Below, in pieces: positions 25,942 to 33,389 of a stretch of DNA of 41,348 bases. The position numbers and the translations under genes are program-made. Location: assembly GCA_019310785.1 (NCBI GenBank), contig JAFDDR010000004.1, forward strand, positions 1 through 41,348, given 5' to 3'. Numbering within the stretch: position 1 is the stretch's first letter; every line of letters begins with the position of its first letter. The stretch is from Deltaproteobacteria bacterium (GTDB lineage Bacteria; Desulfobacterota; DSM-4660; Desulfatiglandales; Desulfatiglandaceae). Below the pieces are notes generated by a model. That model searched no databases. It was given only the letters and a program-made list of their open reading frames with translations, and was not told the origin of the DNA.

Positions 25942-26844
25942 ATGACATATGAGGCTCCCCTGGAGAAGCATCCCGTTAATATTCGTGAGGTTGTTTTGGG
26001 TGAGGGTGAAAAGGCCCGAAAAATAGGCGGTGAAAACGCATTTCCCTTCCATTCCTTTGAGGGATTCCTGCCTAATCCCCCGGGGCTCGCCTTAGAGGTC
26101 CTTGATATGCAGCCCCAAAACTGGGCCCCGTGGGTACTTGAGCCGTTTAAGGATGTGGCATCCGATCCAGTGGATTGGGCTAAAAAATGTGTAGAGGAAT
26201 ATGGCGCGGAAATCCTGTGTCTTAGACTCCTGAGTACCGATCCGATGGGCACGGACGCGGCCCCCGAAGATGCGGCGAAAACGGTCAGGAAGGTCGTGGA
26301 TTCTTTGAATGTCCCCCTTATCGTGTTGGGGACGGGAACGGAAGACAAGGACTCGAAGGTCTTGATAGAAATTGCCCGGGCATGTTCGGGCAAAAACCTG
26401 CTCTTGGGCCCGGCGTTAAAGGGAAATTATAATGAAATTGCAAAGGCCGCACTGGAGCATGGCCACGCCATCGTGGCCCAGGCATCCATGGATGCCAATC
26501 TGACCAAGGAATTGAACATCGCCCTGTGCAAGTTTTTCCCGCCGGAAAAGATTGTAGTTGATCCTACGTCTTCAGCGTTAGGCTATGGCATGGAGTACAC
26601 GTTTTCCATAATAGAAAGCATCAAGCAGTTCGGCCTTGTTGATAAAGACAATATGATGCAGATGCCCGTCTTTTCGGATGTGGCCGCTGAATGCTGGAGG
26701 ACCAAAGAGGCAAGAGAGAGCGAGGAACAGGGCATCCTCTGGGAGGCAACAACATGTATGACATTCCTGCTGGCAGGGGCAAATCTCCTCGTTTTGAGAC
26801 ACCCGAAGGCGCTCAGGCTTATAAAAAAGATGACTTCATCTTAG
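25942..26844 (+). CDS. acsD: CODH/ACS corrinoid iron-sulfur protein, small (delta) subunit
   Basis: This 300-residue subunit forms the corrinoid iron-sulfur protein (CFeSP) with AcsC and helps hold the B12 cofactor that carries the methyl group to acetyl-CoA synthase. Recognisable features are the N-terminal VNIREVVLGEGEKARKIGGE, the LLGPALKGNYNEIAKAAL and VVDPTSSALGYGMEYTFSII segments of the CdhD/AcsD TIM barrel. The SD AAAGGAGG is placed well before ATG 25942. The next gene, acsC, follows after 191 bp occupied by two repeat fragments, so an originally tighter operon has probably been interrupted. Confidence 0.92.
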   Translation: MTYEAPLEKHPVNIREVVLGEGEKARKIGGENAFPFHSFEGFLPNPPGLALEVLDMQPQNWAPWVLEPFKDVASDPVDWAKKCVEEYGAEILCLRLLSTDPMGTDAAPEDAAKTVRKVVDSLNVPLIVLGTGTEDKDSKVLIEIARACSGKNLLLGPALKGNYNEIAKAALEHGHAIVAQASMDANLTKELNIALCKFFPPEKIVVDPTSSALGYGMEYTFSIIESIKQFGLVDKDNMMQMPVFSDVAAECWRTKEARESEEQGILWEATTCMTFLLAGANLLVLRHPKALRLIKKMTSS

Positions 26845-26890
26845 GTAACGGTTCACAGGTTCAGGGTTCAGGGTTCAACGTTCAGGGTTA
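26844..26890. repeat. GGTTCA-rich repeat fragment
   Basis: Consecutive GGTTCAGGGTTCAGGGTTC-type units, matching one end of the element at 15559-15780. It starts at the acsD stop codon. Confidence 0.7.
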
Positions 26891-26911
26891 AGTGCAAAAA
26901 AAGCATTAAAT

Positions 26912-26976
26912 TAAGATTTCTCCCTTCGGTCGAAATGAAAGGTTCGAATTTTCTGACTTTTTACGAGTCCATCAAA
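26912..26976. repeat. Solo right end of the palindromic repeat family
   Basis: TAAGATTTCTCCCTTCGGTC then GAAATGA, followed by CTGACTTTTTACGAGTCCATCAA: this equals the right inner arm plus outer end of the unit at 24797-24998, with no left half. It lies between acsD and acsC. Confidence 0.75.
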
Positions 26977-27035
26977 CTTAAGTTCACTTCAGGCACTTTT
27001 CCGGTTTATCCGGGTTAGGACATAGGAGGTTCATT

Positions 27036-28385
27036 ATGGCACTCAAGGGCGCCGAGATCATGAAGAAGTTACCCAAGACCAACTGCAAGGAATGCGGTTG
27101 TGCCACCTGCTTCGCTTTTGCCATGAAACTGGCCACAGGGGGCGTCAAACTGGATGATTGTCCCTATATCGACCCGGAAGTAAAGGAGGAACTGGAAGGC
27201 GCAATGGCCCCCCCCATGAAGCTCGTGACCATCGGCGCAGGGCAAAATGCATTGGTCATCGGAGAAGAAGAGGTCATGTTCAGGCATGAAAAAACTTTTT
27301 TCCACGAGCCCGGTATCGCCGTCCTTATCTCCGACAAGGAAAGCGAAGCGGACATCGATGAGAAACTTGTCCGTATAAAAGATCTCCGTTTTGAAAGAAT
27401 CGGAAACGTTCTCAAGATCAACCTGTTGGCGCTTTCAAATGATTCAGGTGACGGCGGCACATTTGAAACACTTGTCAAAAAGGCATATGAGACAACGGAT
27501 TTTCCATTTATCCTGATCTCGGAAGATACGGATGCTCTCTTCTCCGCTGCGGCCATGTGTGCGGACAGAAGACCCCTTGTGTATCCTGTCACCAGCAAGA
27601 ATGTGAGCGCTTCCATCCCCAAACTAAAGGAACTGGACATACCCGCCGGGGTCAAAGGGGACAGCCTGGATGCACTGATTTCCGTCACATCACAGCTTAA
27701 AGATGCCGGCGTGGAAGAGTGCGTTATAGATCCCGGTTCGAGGAATATGCTGGATGGAATCAGGGACCAGACCCTTACCAGAAGGGCTGCTCTGAAAAAG
27801 GGGTTCAGGCCCTTAGGCTATCCCACCATGACCTTCCCCTGCTTCATGTGCGAGGATAAGTATGAGCAGGCCCTGGCAACCTCCGCCCTCATGACCAAAT
27901 ACGCAGGCATCGTTGTGACCTCACTTACTGAAAGAGATTTTATCTTTCCTCTGCTGGTCCATCGATTCAATATCTTTAGTGATCCGCGCAGACCCATGAC
28001 AGTGGAAGAAAAGGTCTACGAAGTAAGTCAGCCCGATGAAAATTCGCCCATCCTGATTTCCACTAACTATGCCCTGGACTTTTTTATTGTATCGGGCGCC
28101 ATTGAAGAGGCCAACATTCCCGCGTTCCTGTGCATTAAGGATACGGGCGGGATCGGTGTCTTAGCCGCCTGGACATCAGGCAAATTTACCGGAGAAGCGA
28201 TTGCCGAGTTTCTCAAAAAATACGACGTGGAAAACAAGGTGAAACACAGAAAGCTTATCATTCCCGGTGTGGCAAAAAAGCTTAAGGACGAGTTAGAAGA
28301 AGAACTCCCTTCATGGGAAATCCTGCTTGGCCCGTCGGAAGCAAGTGATATCCCAAAATTCCTGTCAGAGGAGTGGAAGGTCTAA
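27036..28385 (+). CDS. acsC: CODH/ACS corrinoid iron-sulfur protein, large (gamma) subunit
   Basis: This 449-residue CFeSP large subunit carries the low-potential [4Fe-4S] cluster and the cobamide. The N-terminal cluster motif is complete: C-x2-C-x4-C-x16-C starting at NCKECGCATC near residue 17, ending in KLDDC. A TIM barrel follows and then a C-terminal B12-binding domain (GIGVLAAWTSGKFTGEAIAE region). Length equals the Moorella protein. The SD TAGGAGG precedes ATG 27036. It overlaps the nuoE-like gene by one base (TAATG), which argues for translational coupling of the CFeSP and the electron-transfer module. Confidence 0.94.
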   Translation: MALKGAEIMKKLPKTNCKECGCATCFAFAMKLATGGVKLDDCPYIDPEVKEELEGAMAPPMKLVTIGAGQNALVIGEEEVMFRHEKTFFHEPGIAVLISDKESEADIDEKLVRIKDLRFERIGNVLKINLLALSNDSGDGGTFETLVKKAYETTDFPFILISEDTDALFSAAAMCADRRPLVYPVTSKNVSASIPKLKELDIPAGVKGDSLDALISVTSQLKDAGVEECVIDPGSRNMLDGIRDQTLTRRAALKKGFRPLGYPTMTFPCFMCEDKYEQALATSALMTKYAGIVVTSLTERDFIFPLLVHRFNIFSDPRRPMTVEEKVYEVSQPDENSPILISTNYALDFFIVSGAIEEANIPAFLCIKDTGGIGVLAAWTSGKFTGEAIAEFLKKYDVENKVKHRKLIIPGVAKKLKDELEEELPSWEILLGPSEASDIPKFLSEEWKV

Positions 28386-28885
28386 TGACAGCGCCTTCGA
28401 AAGATGAAGAAAAGCAAGTAATAGAGGGCATCAATGAGATACTGTCTCGATATGACAAAGACAAGAGTCATCTGATTCCCATTCTCCAGAAGGTGCAACA
28501 GGCATTCGGGTATTTGCCCCGAATAGCTACACAAATGGTGGCGTCCCATCTCGAAATGACGGATGTCGAGGTCTTTGGCGTGGCCTCTTTTTATAACCAT
28601 TTCCGTTTTACCCCATTAGGAAAACACCCCATCCAGATGTGTATGGGGACGGCCTGCCACATGGTTGGGGGAGGCCTGGTCTTAGAGGCATTGGAGAGGA
28701 CCCTGGATATTAAAGTGGGGGGAATTACAGAAGACATGGAATTCAGCCTCGACCGGGTCGCCTGTATCGGGTGCTGTGGTCTTGCCCCGGTGATGGTGAT
28801 CGGGGAAAAAATATATCCGAAAATGTCTCCCACCAAGGTGGATGAGGCATTGGTCAACCTGAAAATGGAAGCCGATGGGGATTGA
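28385..28885 (+). CDS. NuoE/HndA-like [2Fe-2S] subunit
   Basis: This 166-residue protein is like the 24-kDa subunit of complex I and the HndA subunit of NAD(P)-linked hydrogenases. The thioredoxin-like domain has all four ligands: Cys86 and Cys91 (CMGTAC) and Cys127 and Cys131 (CIGCC). The N-terminal helical domain reads HLIPILQKVQQAFGYLP. ATG 28385 is chosen because it overlaps the acsC stop and has GGAAGG before it; GTG 28373 is an alternative. It should work with the NuoF- and NuoG-like proteins 731 bp downstream, from which it is separated by two palindromic elements. Electrons from NADH would pass through it or be confurcated. Confidence 0.9.
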   Translation: MTAPSKDEEKQVIEGINEILSRYDKDKSHLIPILQKVQQAFGYLPRIATQMVASHLEMTDVEVFGVASFYNHFRFTPLGKHPIQMCMGTACHMVGGGLVLEALERTLDIKVGGITEDMEFSLDRVACIGCCGLAPVMVIGEKIYPKMSPTKVDEALVNLKMEADGD

Positions 28886-28991
28886 CGATTTGCTGAAGTC
28901 GCTTCGTTCAGATGTTTTAAATAGCCTTAGTTGGAAATCGTAAGGATAAATATAGTATTTTCATACTGGTACTTAGTTGCATAAATAACAG

Positions 28992-29129
28992 TGTCATTTC
29001 GAAGGAACAAAGTGACTGAGAAATCTTTGATAACACTGAAAAAGATTTCTCCCGGAGCCTGCCCTGAGCGTAAATACTAAGATTCCTCGCTTCACTCGGA
29101 ATGACAGAAGCGAAGGGGTCGAAATGACA
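28992..29129. repeat. 138-bp palindromic repeat unit, complete copy
   Basis: It begins TGTCATTTCGAAGGAACAAA and ends GGGGTCGAAATGACA, with GAGCCTGCCCTGAGCGTAAA and CCTCGCTTCACTCGGAATGA in the right half. Same length and architecture as 24826-24963. It lies 32 bp before the GIY-YIG-bearing element. Confidence 0.88.
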
Positions 29130-29161
29130 TTACGCGGACTTTGGCAACTCGGTATTAATAT

Positions 29162-29564
29162 TGTCATTTCGACCGAAGGGAGAAATCTTGATCGATAGAA
29201 TATACTATGTCTATTTTATTACAAACTGGAACAATAAAGTGATGTATGTGGGAGTAACCAATAACCTTGAACGAAGAATCTATGAGCATAGGAACAAACT
29301 GGTCAAAGGTTTTACTAAAAAGTACAACATTAACAAGTTGGTTTATTTTGAAGAAACTCAAGATGTAACTTCAGCTATTAATAGAGAAAAGGAAATAAAG
29401 AAATGGCGAAGAGAGAAAAAGGATCAATTGGTCAATAGTATGAACCCAACCTGGAAAGACCTAAGTTCAGGATGGTAAATATTTCTCCCTGAGCCTGCCG
29501 TGAGCCTAAAGGCTAAGATTCCTCGCTTTGCTCGGAATGACAGGAATGAAGAGGTCGAAATGAT
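29162..29564 (+). mobile_element. GIY-YIG nuclease gene inserted in the palindromic repeat (candidate autonomous element)
   Basis: The left arm (TGTCATTTCGACCGAAGGGA, then GAAATCTTGAT) and the right arm (ATTTCTCCCTGAGCCTGCC through CTCGGAATGACAG to GAGGTCGAAATGAT, 29480-29564) match the two halves of the 138-bp units at 24826 and 28992. In those units the halves are joined by a loop of a few tens of bases; here the loop is replaced by a GIY-YIG gene. I infer that this is the coding form of the repeat family. No target-site duplication could be identified with confidence. Confidence 0.7.
29188..29478 (+). CDS. Single-domain GIY-YIG nuclease
   Basis: This 96-residue protein is essentially only a GIY-YIG catalytic domain, of the UvrC-N/YhbQ-like type. 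The motif appears as YYVYFITNWNNKVMYVGVTN (the GIY is YVY and the YIG is YVG), followed by the catalytic Arg in NNLERRIYEHRN, the GFTKKYNI segment, YFEET with the metal-binding Glu, and AINREKEIKKWRREKK near the end. TTG 29188 is chosen because GGGAG in the repeat arm is a good SD 5-6 nt before it; an in-frame TTG at 29161 would start inside the repeat with no SD. It has no operon partner and interrupts the nuoE-nuoF spacing. It might nick or cleave the palindrome or act on DNA structures. Confidence 0.85.
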   Translation: MIDRIYYVYFITNWNNKVMYVGVTNNLERRIYEHRNKLVKGFTKKYNINKLVYFEETQDVTSAINREKEIKKWRREKKDQLVNSMNPTWKDLSSGW

Positions 29565-29616
29565 ATGTATGGAAATTATTATGAACTTATTACACAAAAT
29601 TCTGTGAGACCCTATA

Positions 29617-31509
29617 ATGAATTTTGAGGAAATCAAGAGCAAGGCAATTGCAGAATGGGAACCCCTGGAACAGGATGGCATCCCTGTTATCCGTATCGGG
29701 ACGGCTACGAGTGACAGGGCATCGGGCGCCCTGGAGGTGGTGGAAAAATTTGAGAAAGAGCTTGCAAGGCTAAACTTGGAGGCTAAGATCATTCGGACTG
29801 GTTCGGTCGGTTTTTGCAATTATGAACCGATGGTTATCATAAGCAAACCGGATTATCCCCGTATCTGTTATAATAACGTGACGCCCGAAATGGTTCCCCG
29901 TCTGGTCGAAGGATTTCTCTTAGAGGATGATCCCTGCATGGAATTTGCATTGGGGACACTTGAAGGGGGCGACGAAACCCCTCCCCATATTCCTGAATTG
30001 CCCCGGTCCGAGCATGAATTAAGGCTGCTTTTGAGGAACTGCGGTTTTATTGACCCGGAAAATATCCATCACTACATCGCCTTAGGTGGCTACAGTGCCC
30101 TCGCTAAGGCACTTGAGATGACGCCAGATGAGATCGTTGAACAAATCAAGCGGTCGGGACTCAGGGGGCGGGGTGGGGCCGGTTTTCCCACGGGGCAAAA
30201 GCTGGAGTCATGCCTCAAGGCCCGGGGGACGCCCAAGTATGTGGTCTGTAACGCCGACGAAGGAGACCCCGGGGCATTTATGGATAGGGTAATCTTAGAG
30301 AGCGATCCACAGGCCGTCTTAGAAGGCATGATCATCGTAGCCTATGCATTGAATTCTCATAAAGGTTATGTCTACACCCGAATGGAGTACCCCCTTGCCG
30401 TGGAACATCTCAAAACGGCCCTAAAAAATGCGAAAGACCTGGGGCTTTTGGGCGATAATATCTTAGGTACGGGGTTCAGTTTCGATATCGAGGTGTTTCA
30501 GGGCGCAGGGGCCTTTATTTGCGGTGAGTCCAGTGCGCTTATGTATTCTATCGAGGGGAAAAGAGGTTTTCCCCGGGTCAGACCGCCCCAATCCATAGAG
30601 TCGGGGCTCTGGCAGAAGCCCACCCAGCTCAATAATGTGAAGACCTTCGCCTCAATCCCAGTGATCATTGATCAGGGGAGCGAGTACTTTGCAGGCATAG
30701 GAACTGACACAAGTAAGGGCACTGCCGTCTTTGCCTTAGCGGGCAAGGTGGAAAACGTGGGCCTCGTTGAAGTTCCCATGGGCACGACACTAAATACGGT
30801 TATAACCGAAATCGGCGGAGGTGTAAAAGGGGGAAAGCATTTCAAAGGCGTACAAACAGGCGGGCCTTCCGGCGGTTGCCTGCCTAAGCAGTTTCTTGAC
30901 ACTCCCATTGACTTTGACTCCCTGAAGGAGGCAGGGGCAATGATGGGTTCCGGTGGCATGATTGTCATGGATGAAGAGAACTGCATGGTTGATGCGGCCC
31001 GCTTTTTTCTCGATTTTACCGTAAAGGAATCCTGTGGCAAATGCTCCATGTGTCGCCTCGGGACCAAACAGATGCTGAGTATCCTCGAAGACATCGTAAG
31101 GGGTGATGGTCAGCCGGAAGATATTGAACAGCTTGTCAGCCTAAGTGAAGATATCAAGGCAGGCTCTTTATGCGGACTTGGAAAATCCGCTCCAAATCCC
31201 GTAATGACAACTATCCGCTATTTCCGGGAAGAGTATGAGGCGCACATACTGGAAAAACGCTGCCCGGCCCTGGTTTGTCGCGACCTTATAGCCTACTATA
31301 TTGACCCGGAAAAATGTTACAGGGGCTGTGAACACTGTGTGCTGGTTTGCCCATCGGAGGCCATTACCCAGCATCCCAAACGCTTTAAGGTGGTTGACCA
31401 GACCAAATGCATCAAGTGTGGAAACTGTCTGGAGGTGTGCCCACCGGAATATAACGCAGTGGTGAAACTTTCGCCCATCAGTAAGGTGCCGGAGCAGGTT
31501 GAGAAATGA
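29617..31509 (+). CDS. NuoF/HndC-like flavoprotein with C-terminal 2[4Fe-4S] ferredoxin domain
   Basis: This 630-residue protein resembles the NADH-oxidising beta subunits of electron-bifurcating hydrogenases and formate dehydrogenases. Domains in order: thioredoxin-like N-terminus (1-110), FMN site GLRGRGGAGFPTG near 185, NADH site GAGAFICGESSALM near 295, [4Fe-4S] site SCGKCSMCR near 472 with its distant Cys in SLCGLG, and a ferredoxin domain from 567 (CYRGCEHCVLVCP, CIKCGNCLEVCP). The N-terminal [2Fe-2S] site is degenerate: where relatives have C-x-G-T-G-C and TGCxGFC, it has RIGTATS and TGSVGFC, leaving one of four cysteines. The SD is weak. It overlaps the NuoG-like gene by 4 nt (ATGA). 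It likely links NADH to ferredoxin-like carriers for the neighbouring C1 enzymes. Confidence 0.92.
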   Translation: MNFEEIKSKAIAEWEPLEQDGIPVIRIGTATSDRASGALEVVEKFEKELARLNLEAKIIRTGSVGFCNYEPMVIISKPDYPRICYNNVTPEMVPRLVEGFLLEDDPCMEFALGTLEGGDETPPHIPELPRSEHELRLLLRNCGFIDPENIHHYIALGGYSALAKALEMTPDEIVEQIKRSGLRGRGGAGFPTGQKLESCLKARGTPKYVVCNADEGDPGAFMDRVILESDPQAVLEGMIIVAYALNSHKGYVYTRMEYPLAVEHLKTALKNAKDLGLLGDNILGTGFSFDIEVFQGAGAFICGESSALMYSIEGKRGFPRVRPPQSIESGLWQKPTQLNNVKTFASIPVIIDQGSEYFAGIGTDTSKGTAVFALAGKVENVGLVEVPMGTTLNTVITEIGGGVKGGKHFKGVQTGGPSGGCLPKQFLDTPIDFDSLKEAGAMMGSGGMIVMDEENCMVDAARFFLDFTVKESCGKCSMCRLGTKQMLSILEDIVRGDGQPEDIEQLVSLSEDIKAGSLCGLGKSAPNPVMTTIRYFREEYEAHILEKRCPALVCRDLIAYYIDPEKCYRGCEHCVLVCPSEAITQHPKRFKVVDQTKCIKCGNCLEVCPPEYNAVVKLSPISKVPEQVEK

Positions 31510-32189
31510 CGGAACTTATTAAACTGACCATTGACGATACCCGGGTTGAAGCAGGAAAGGGGACGAAAATCCTGAAGGCCGCACTGGATGCCGGTATCTA
31601 TATCCCGAATCTCTGCTACCTTCCCGAGGCCGAACTTCCCTTTGGAGGCTGTCGCCTTTGTTATGTTGAAGTTGAAGGAAGAGGGCCGGTGACCGCATGT
31701 ACACAACCGGTTACAAACGGAATGGTGGTTCATACGCAAACCCCTGAAGTCGAAAGGCTTCGGCGCACTGCGTTCAAATTGCTTATCGCCTACCATGACC
31801 TTGACTGCCGTAATTGTCCGAAGAACAAAAAATGCGAACTCCAAAAAATCGCCCCCAAGGTTAAAGTCAAGCTGAAGACGCCCCATGATTTAAGGGACCT
31901 CCCAACGGACCTGCTCCCGCTGGATACCACAAATCCTTATGTTACTTATGACCCCAACCGATGTGTACTTTGCGGAAAATGTGTCTATGTATGCACTCAA
32001 AAAAATGGGAAACCATTGATAGATTTCGCCTTCAGGGGATATGAAACAAGGTTGACCATGTCTTCTGATATCTCTTTGATAGAAGAAAAATGTCCGTCTT
32101 GCGGGCAATGTGTAGACATTTGTCCTACCGCCGGGCTGCAAACACCAACTTCTTCGGAATCCGGTATATCTCCCTCCGAAGACGGTTAG
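31506..32189 (+). CDS. NuoG/HydA-N-terminal-like iron-sulfur protein without catalytic domain
   Basis: This 227-residue electron-transfer protein holds the three iron-sulfur modules that precede the catalytic part of NuoG, FdhA or [FeFe]-hydrogenase: a [2Fe-2S] domain (Cys in NLCYLPE, GGCRLC, TAC), the His-ligated [4Fe-4S] motif HDLDCRNCPKNKKC and a 2[4Fe-4S] ferredoxin domain (CVLCGKCVYVC, CPSCGQCVDIC). It ends after that, with no H-cluster or molybdopterin domain, so it must deliver electrons to another protein. It is translationally coupled to the NuoF-like gene. Its acceptor could be a methylene-THF reductase, RACo or a ferredoxin; none is proven. Confidence 0.9.
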   Translation: MTELIKLTIDDTRVEAGKGTKILKAALDAGIYIPNLCYLPEAELPFGGCRLCYVEVEGRGPVTACTQPVTNGMVVHTQTPEVERLRRTAFKLLIAYHDLDCRNCPKNKKCELQKIAPKVKVKLKTPHDLRDLPTDLLPLDTTNPYVTYDPNRCVLCGKCVYVCTQKNGKPLIDFAFRGYETRLTMSSDISLIEEKCPSCGQCVDICPTAGLQTPTSSESGISPSEDG

Positions 32190-32228
32190 TGAATAATAAC
32201 AATAATCAGAATCGGAAAGGAGAATATC

Positions 32229-33275
32229 ATGACCGAAATGACATCAAGAGAAAGGGTCCTCAAACTGTTTGCCAGGGAACCGATAGATACCATGCCCTGC
32301 TTCAGCGGTCAGGGAATGGTAACGGTTCCTTCCATTGACAGCCTGAGCATACCTTTTTCACAGATTCATCTTACAGCAGAAAACATGGCAAATTCCGCAA
32401 TAAAATCAATGGAAATGTTTGGCTTTGACGGGGCTGTCGTGCCCTATGATATGTGTAGTATCCCGGAGGCTCTTGGTCTCGGAGTGAGTATCTATGAGAA
32501 CGCTGAAGGTATCCTTTTCCCAACCATTCCCAAAAAGTGGTCTTCCCCTGACGAGGTCGTCATCCCGGAGGATTATCTTGAGAGGGCAAGAATGCCGGTT
32601 GTAGATGGAGCCATAAAGCTCTTAAAGGAACGGATCGGCACAACCCACGTCATAGGCACCTGGATACTGGGACCGTTCACCCTTGCAGGCCAATTGGTGG
32701 AACTGGATGTACTCATGAAAATGGCATACAAAGAAAAGGCAAAGGTGGAAGCACTTCTCGACAAAATGGTTGATCTAATCATTGAACTGGGCAACCATTA
32801 CCGGGAGATAGGCGCAGATTTTGTGAGTTTGAGGGAAATGGGGACCGGAGCGGACCTCCTGAGCCCCAGGATGTTCAAAAATATGATCCGGCCCAGATTG
32901 CGAAAGATATTCGAGGCATGGGATTCGCCTAAGATTCTCCACATCTGCGGTTCAACAGACCTCATTATTGAACTCATGAATGATTGCGGAGCAGAGGTTC
33001 TCAGCGTAGATCATAAGAACACCCTGAATGAAAGCCGGAGCAAGATAGGCAATGATATTCTTCTGTTCGGCGATTATGACGGTTTCAACCTGCCAAGTAA
33101 GGCCACGGTTGAAGAGATAGATGAGGCGATCAAGAAATGTATTGATTCCGGCGTGGATGCGGTATGGCCCGGATGCGATATCTGGCCCGATGTCAAGCCG
33201 GAAAACATGCAGGCAATAAACGATGCCATTAAAAAATTTGGGCTCGTTGCCACACCGGCGGTGGGAAGGCTTTAG
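32229..33275 (+). CDS. URO-D-fold corrinoid methyltransferase, MtaA-like (copy 2)
   Basis: This 348-residue protein is of the MtaA/MtbA/CmuA methyltransferase branch of the URO-D superfamily. Zinc ligands are His238 and Cys240 (LHICGSTDLI) and Cys316 (WPGCDIWP), almost the same numbering as in Methanosarcina MtaA. The SD AAAGGAG precedes ATG 32229, 39 bp after the NuoG-like gene. A corrinoid protein gene follows, so the pair resembles a split CmuA (methyltransferase plus corrinoid domain). Whether it loads methyl groups on the corrinoid or removes them is not decided by the sequence. Confidence 0.87.
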   Translation: MTEMTSRERVLKLFAREPIDTMPCFSGQGMVTVPSIDSLSIPFSQIHLTAENMANSAIKSMEMFGFDGAVVPYDMCSIPEALGLGVSIYENAEGILFPTIPKKWSSPDEVVIPEDYLERARMPVVDGAIKLLKERIGTTHVIGTWILGPFTLAGQLVELDVLMKMAYKEKAKVEALLDKMVDLIIELGNHYREIGADFVSLREMGTGADLLSPRMFKNMIRPRLRKIFEAWDSPKILHICGSTDLIIELMNDCGAEVLSVDHKNTLNESRSKIGNDILLFGDYDGFNLPSKATVEEIDEAIKKCIDSGVDAVWPGCDIWPDVKPENMQAINDAIKKFGLVATPAVGRL

Positions 33276-33282
33276 GATTAAA

Positions 33283-33307
33283 GATTGACTATTGTTGATT
33301 GACTATT
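33283..33307. repeat. GATTGACTATT direct repeat
   Basis: Two copies of GATTGACTATT separated by GTT. Related GATTGACGATTGA-like repeats stand at 6627-6650, 8630-8666 and 34067-34099. Confidence 0.75.
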
Positions 33308-33389
33308 AAAGGCGTTATAAAACCAATAGAGATAAGACGATAGAGAACCAAGATTATTGATTACAAGCAACCAAAGGGGGAACATGATC

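Noticed and set aside
24826-29564. CRISPR array
   Set aside because: The repeats are long, palindromic, unevenly spaced and kilobases apart, with no regular spacers or cas genes.
28385-32189. Complete NAD-linked hydrogenase or respiratory complex I
   Set aside because: No H-cluster, NiFe, molybdopterin or membrane subunits are present; only the NuoE, NuoF and NuoG-N-terminal parts are found.
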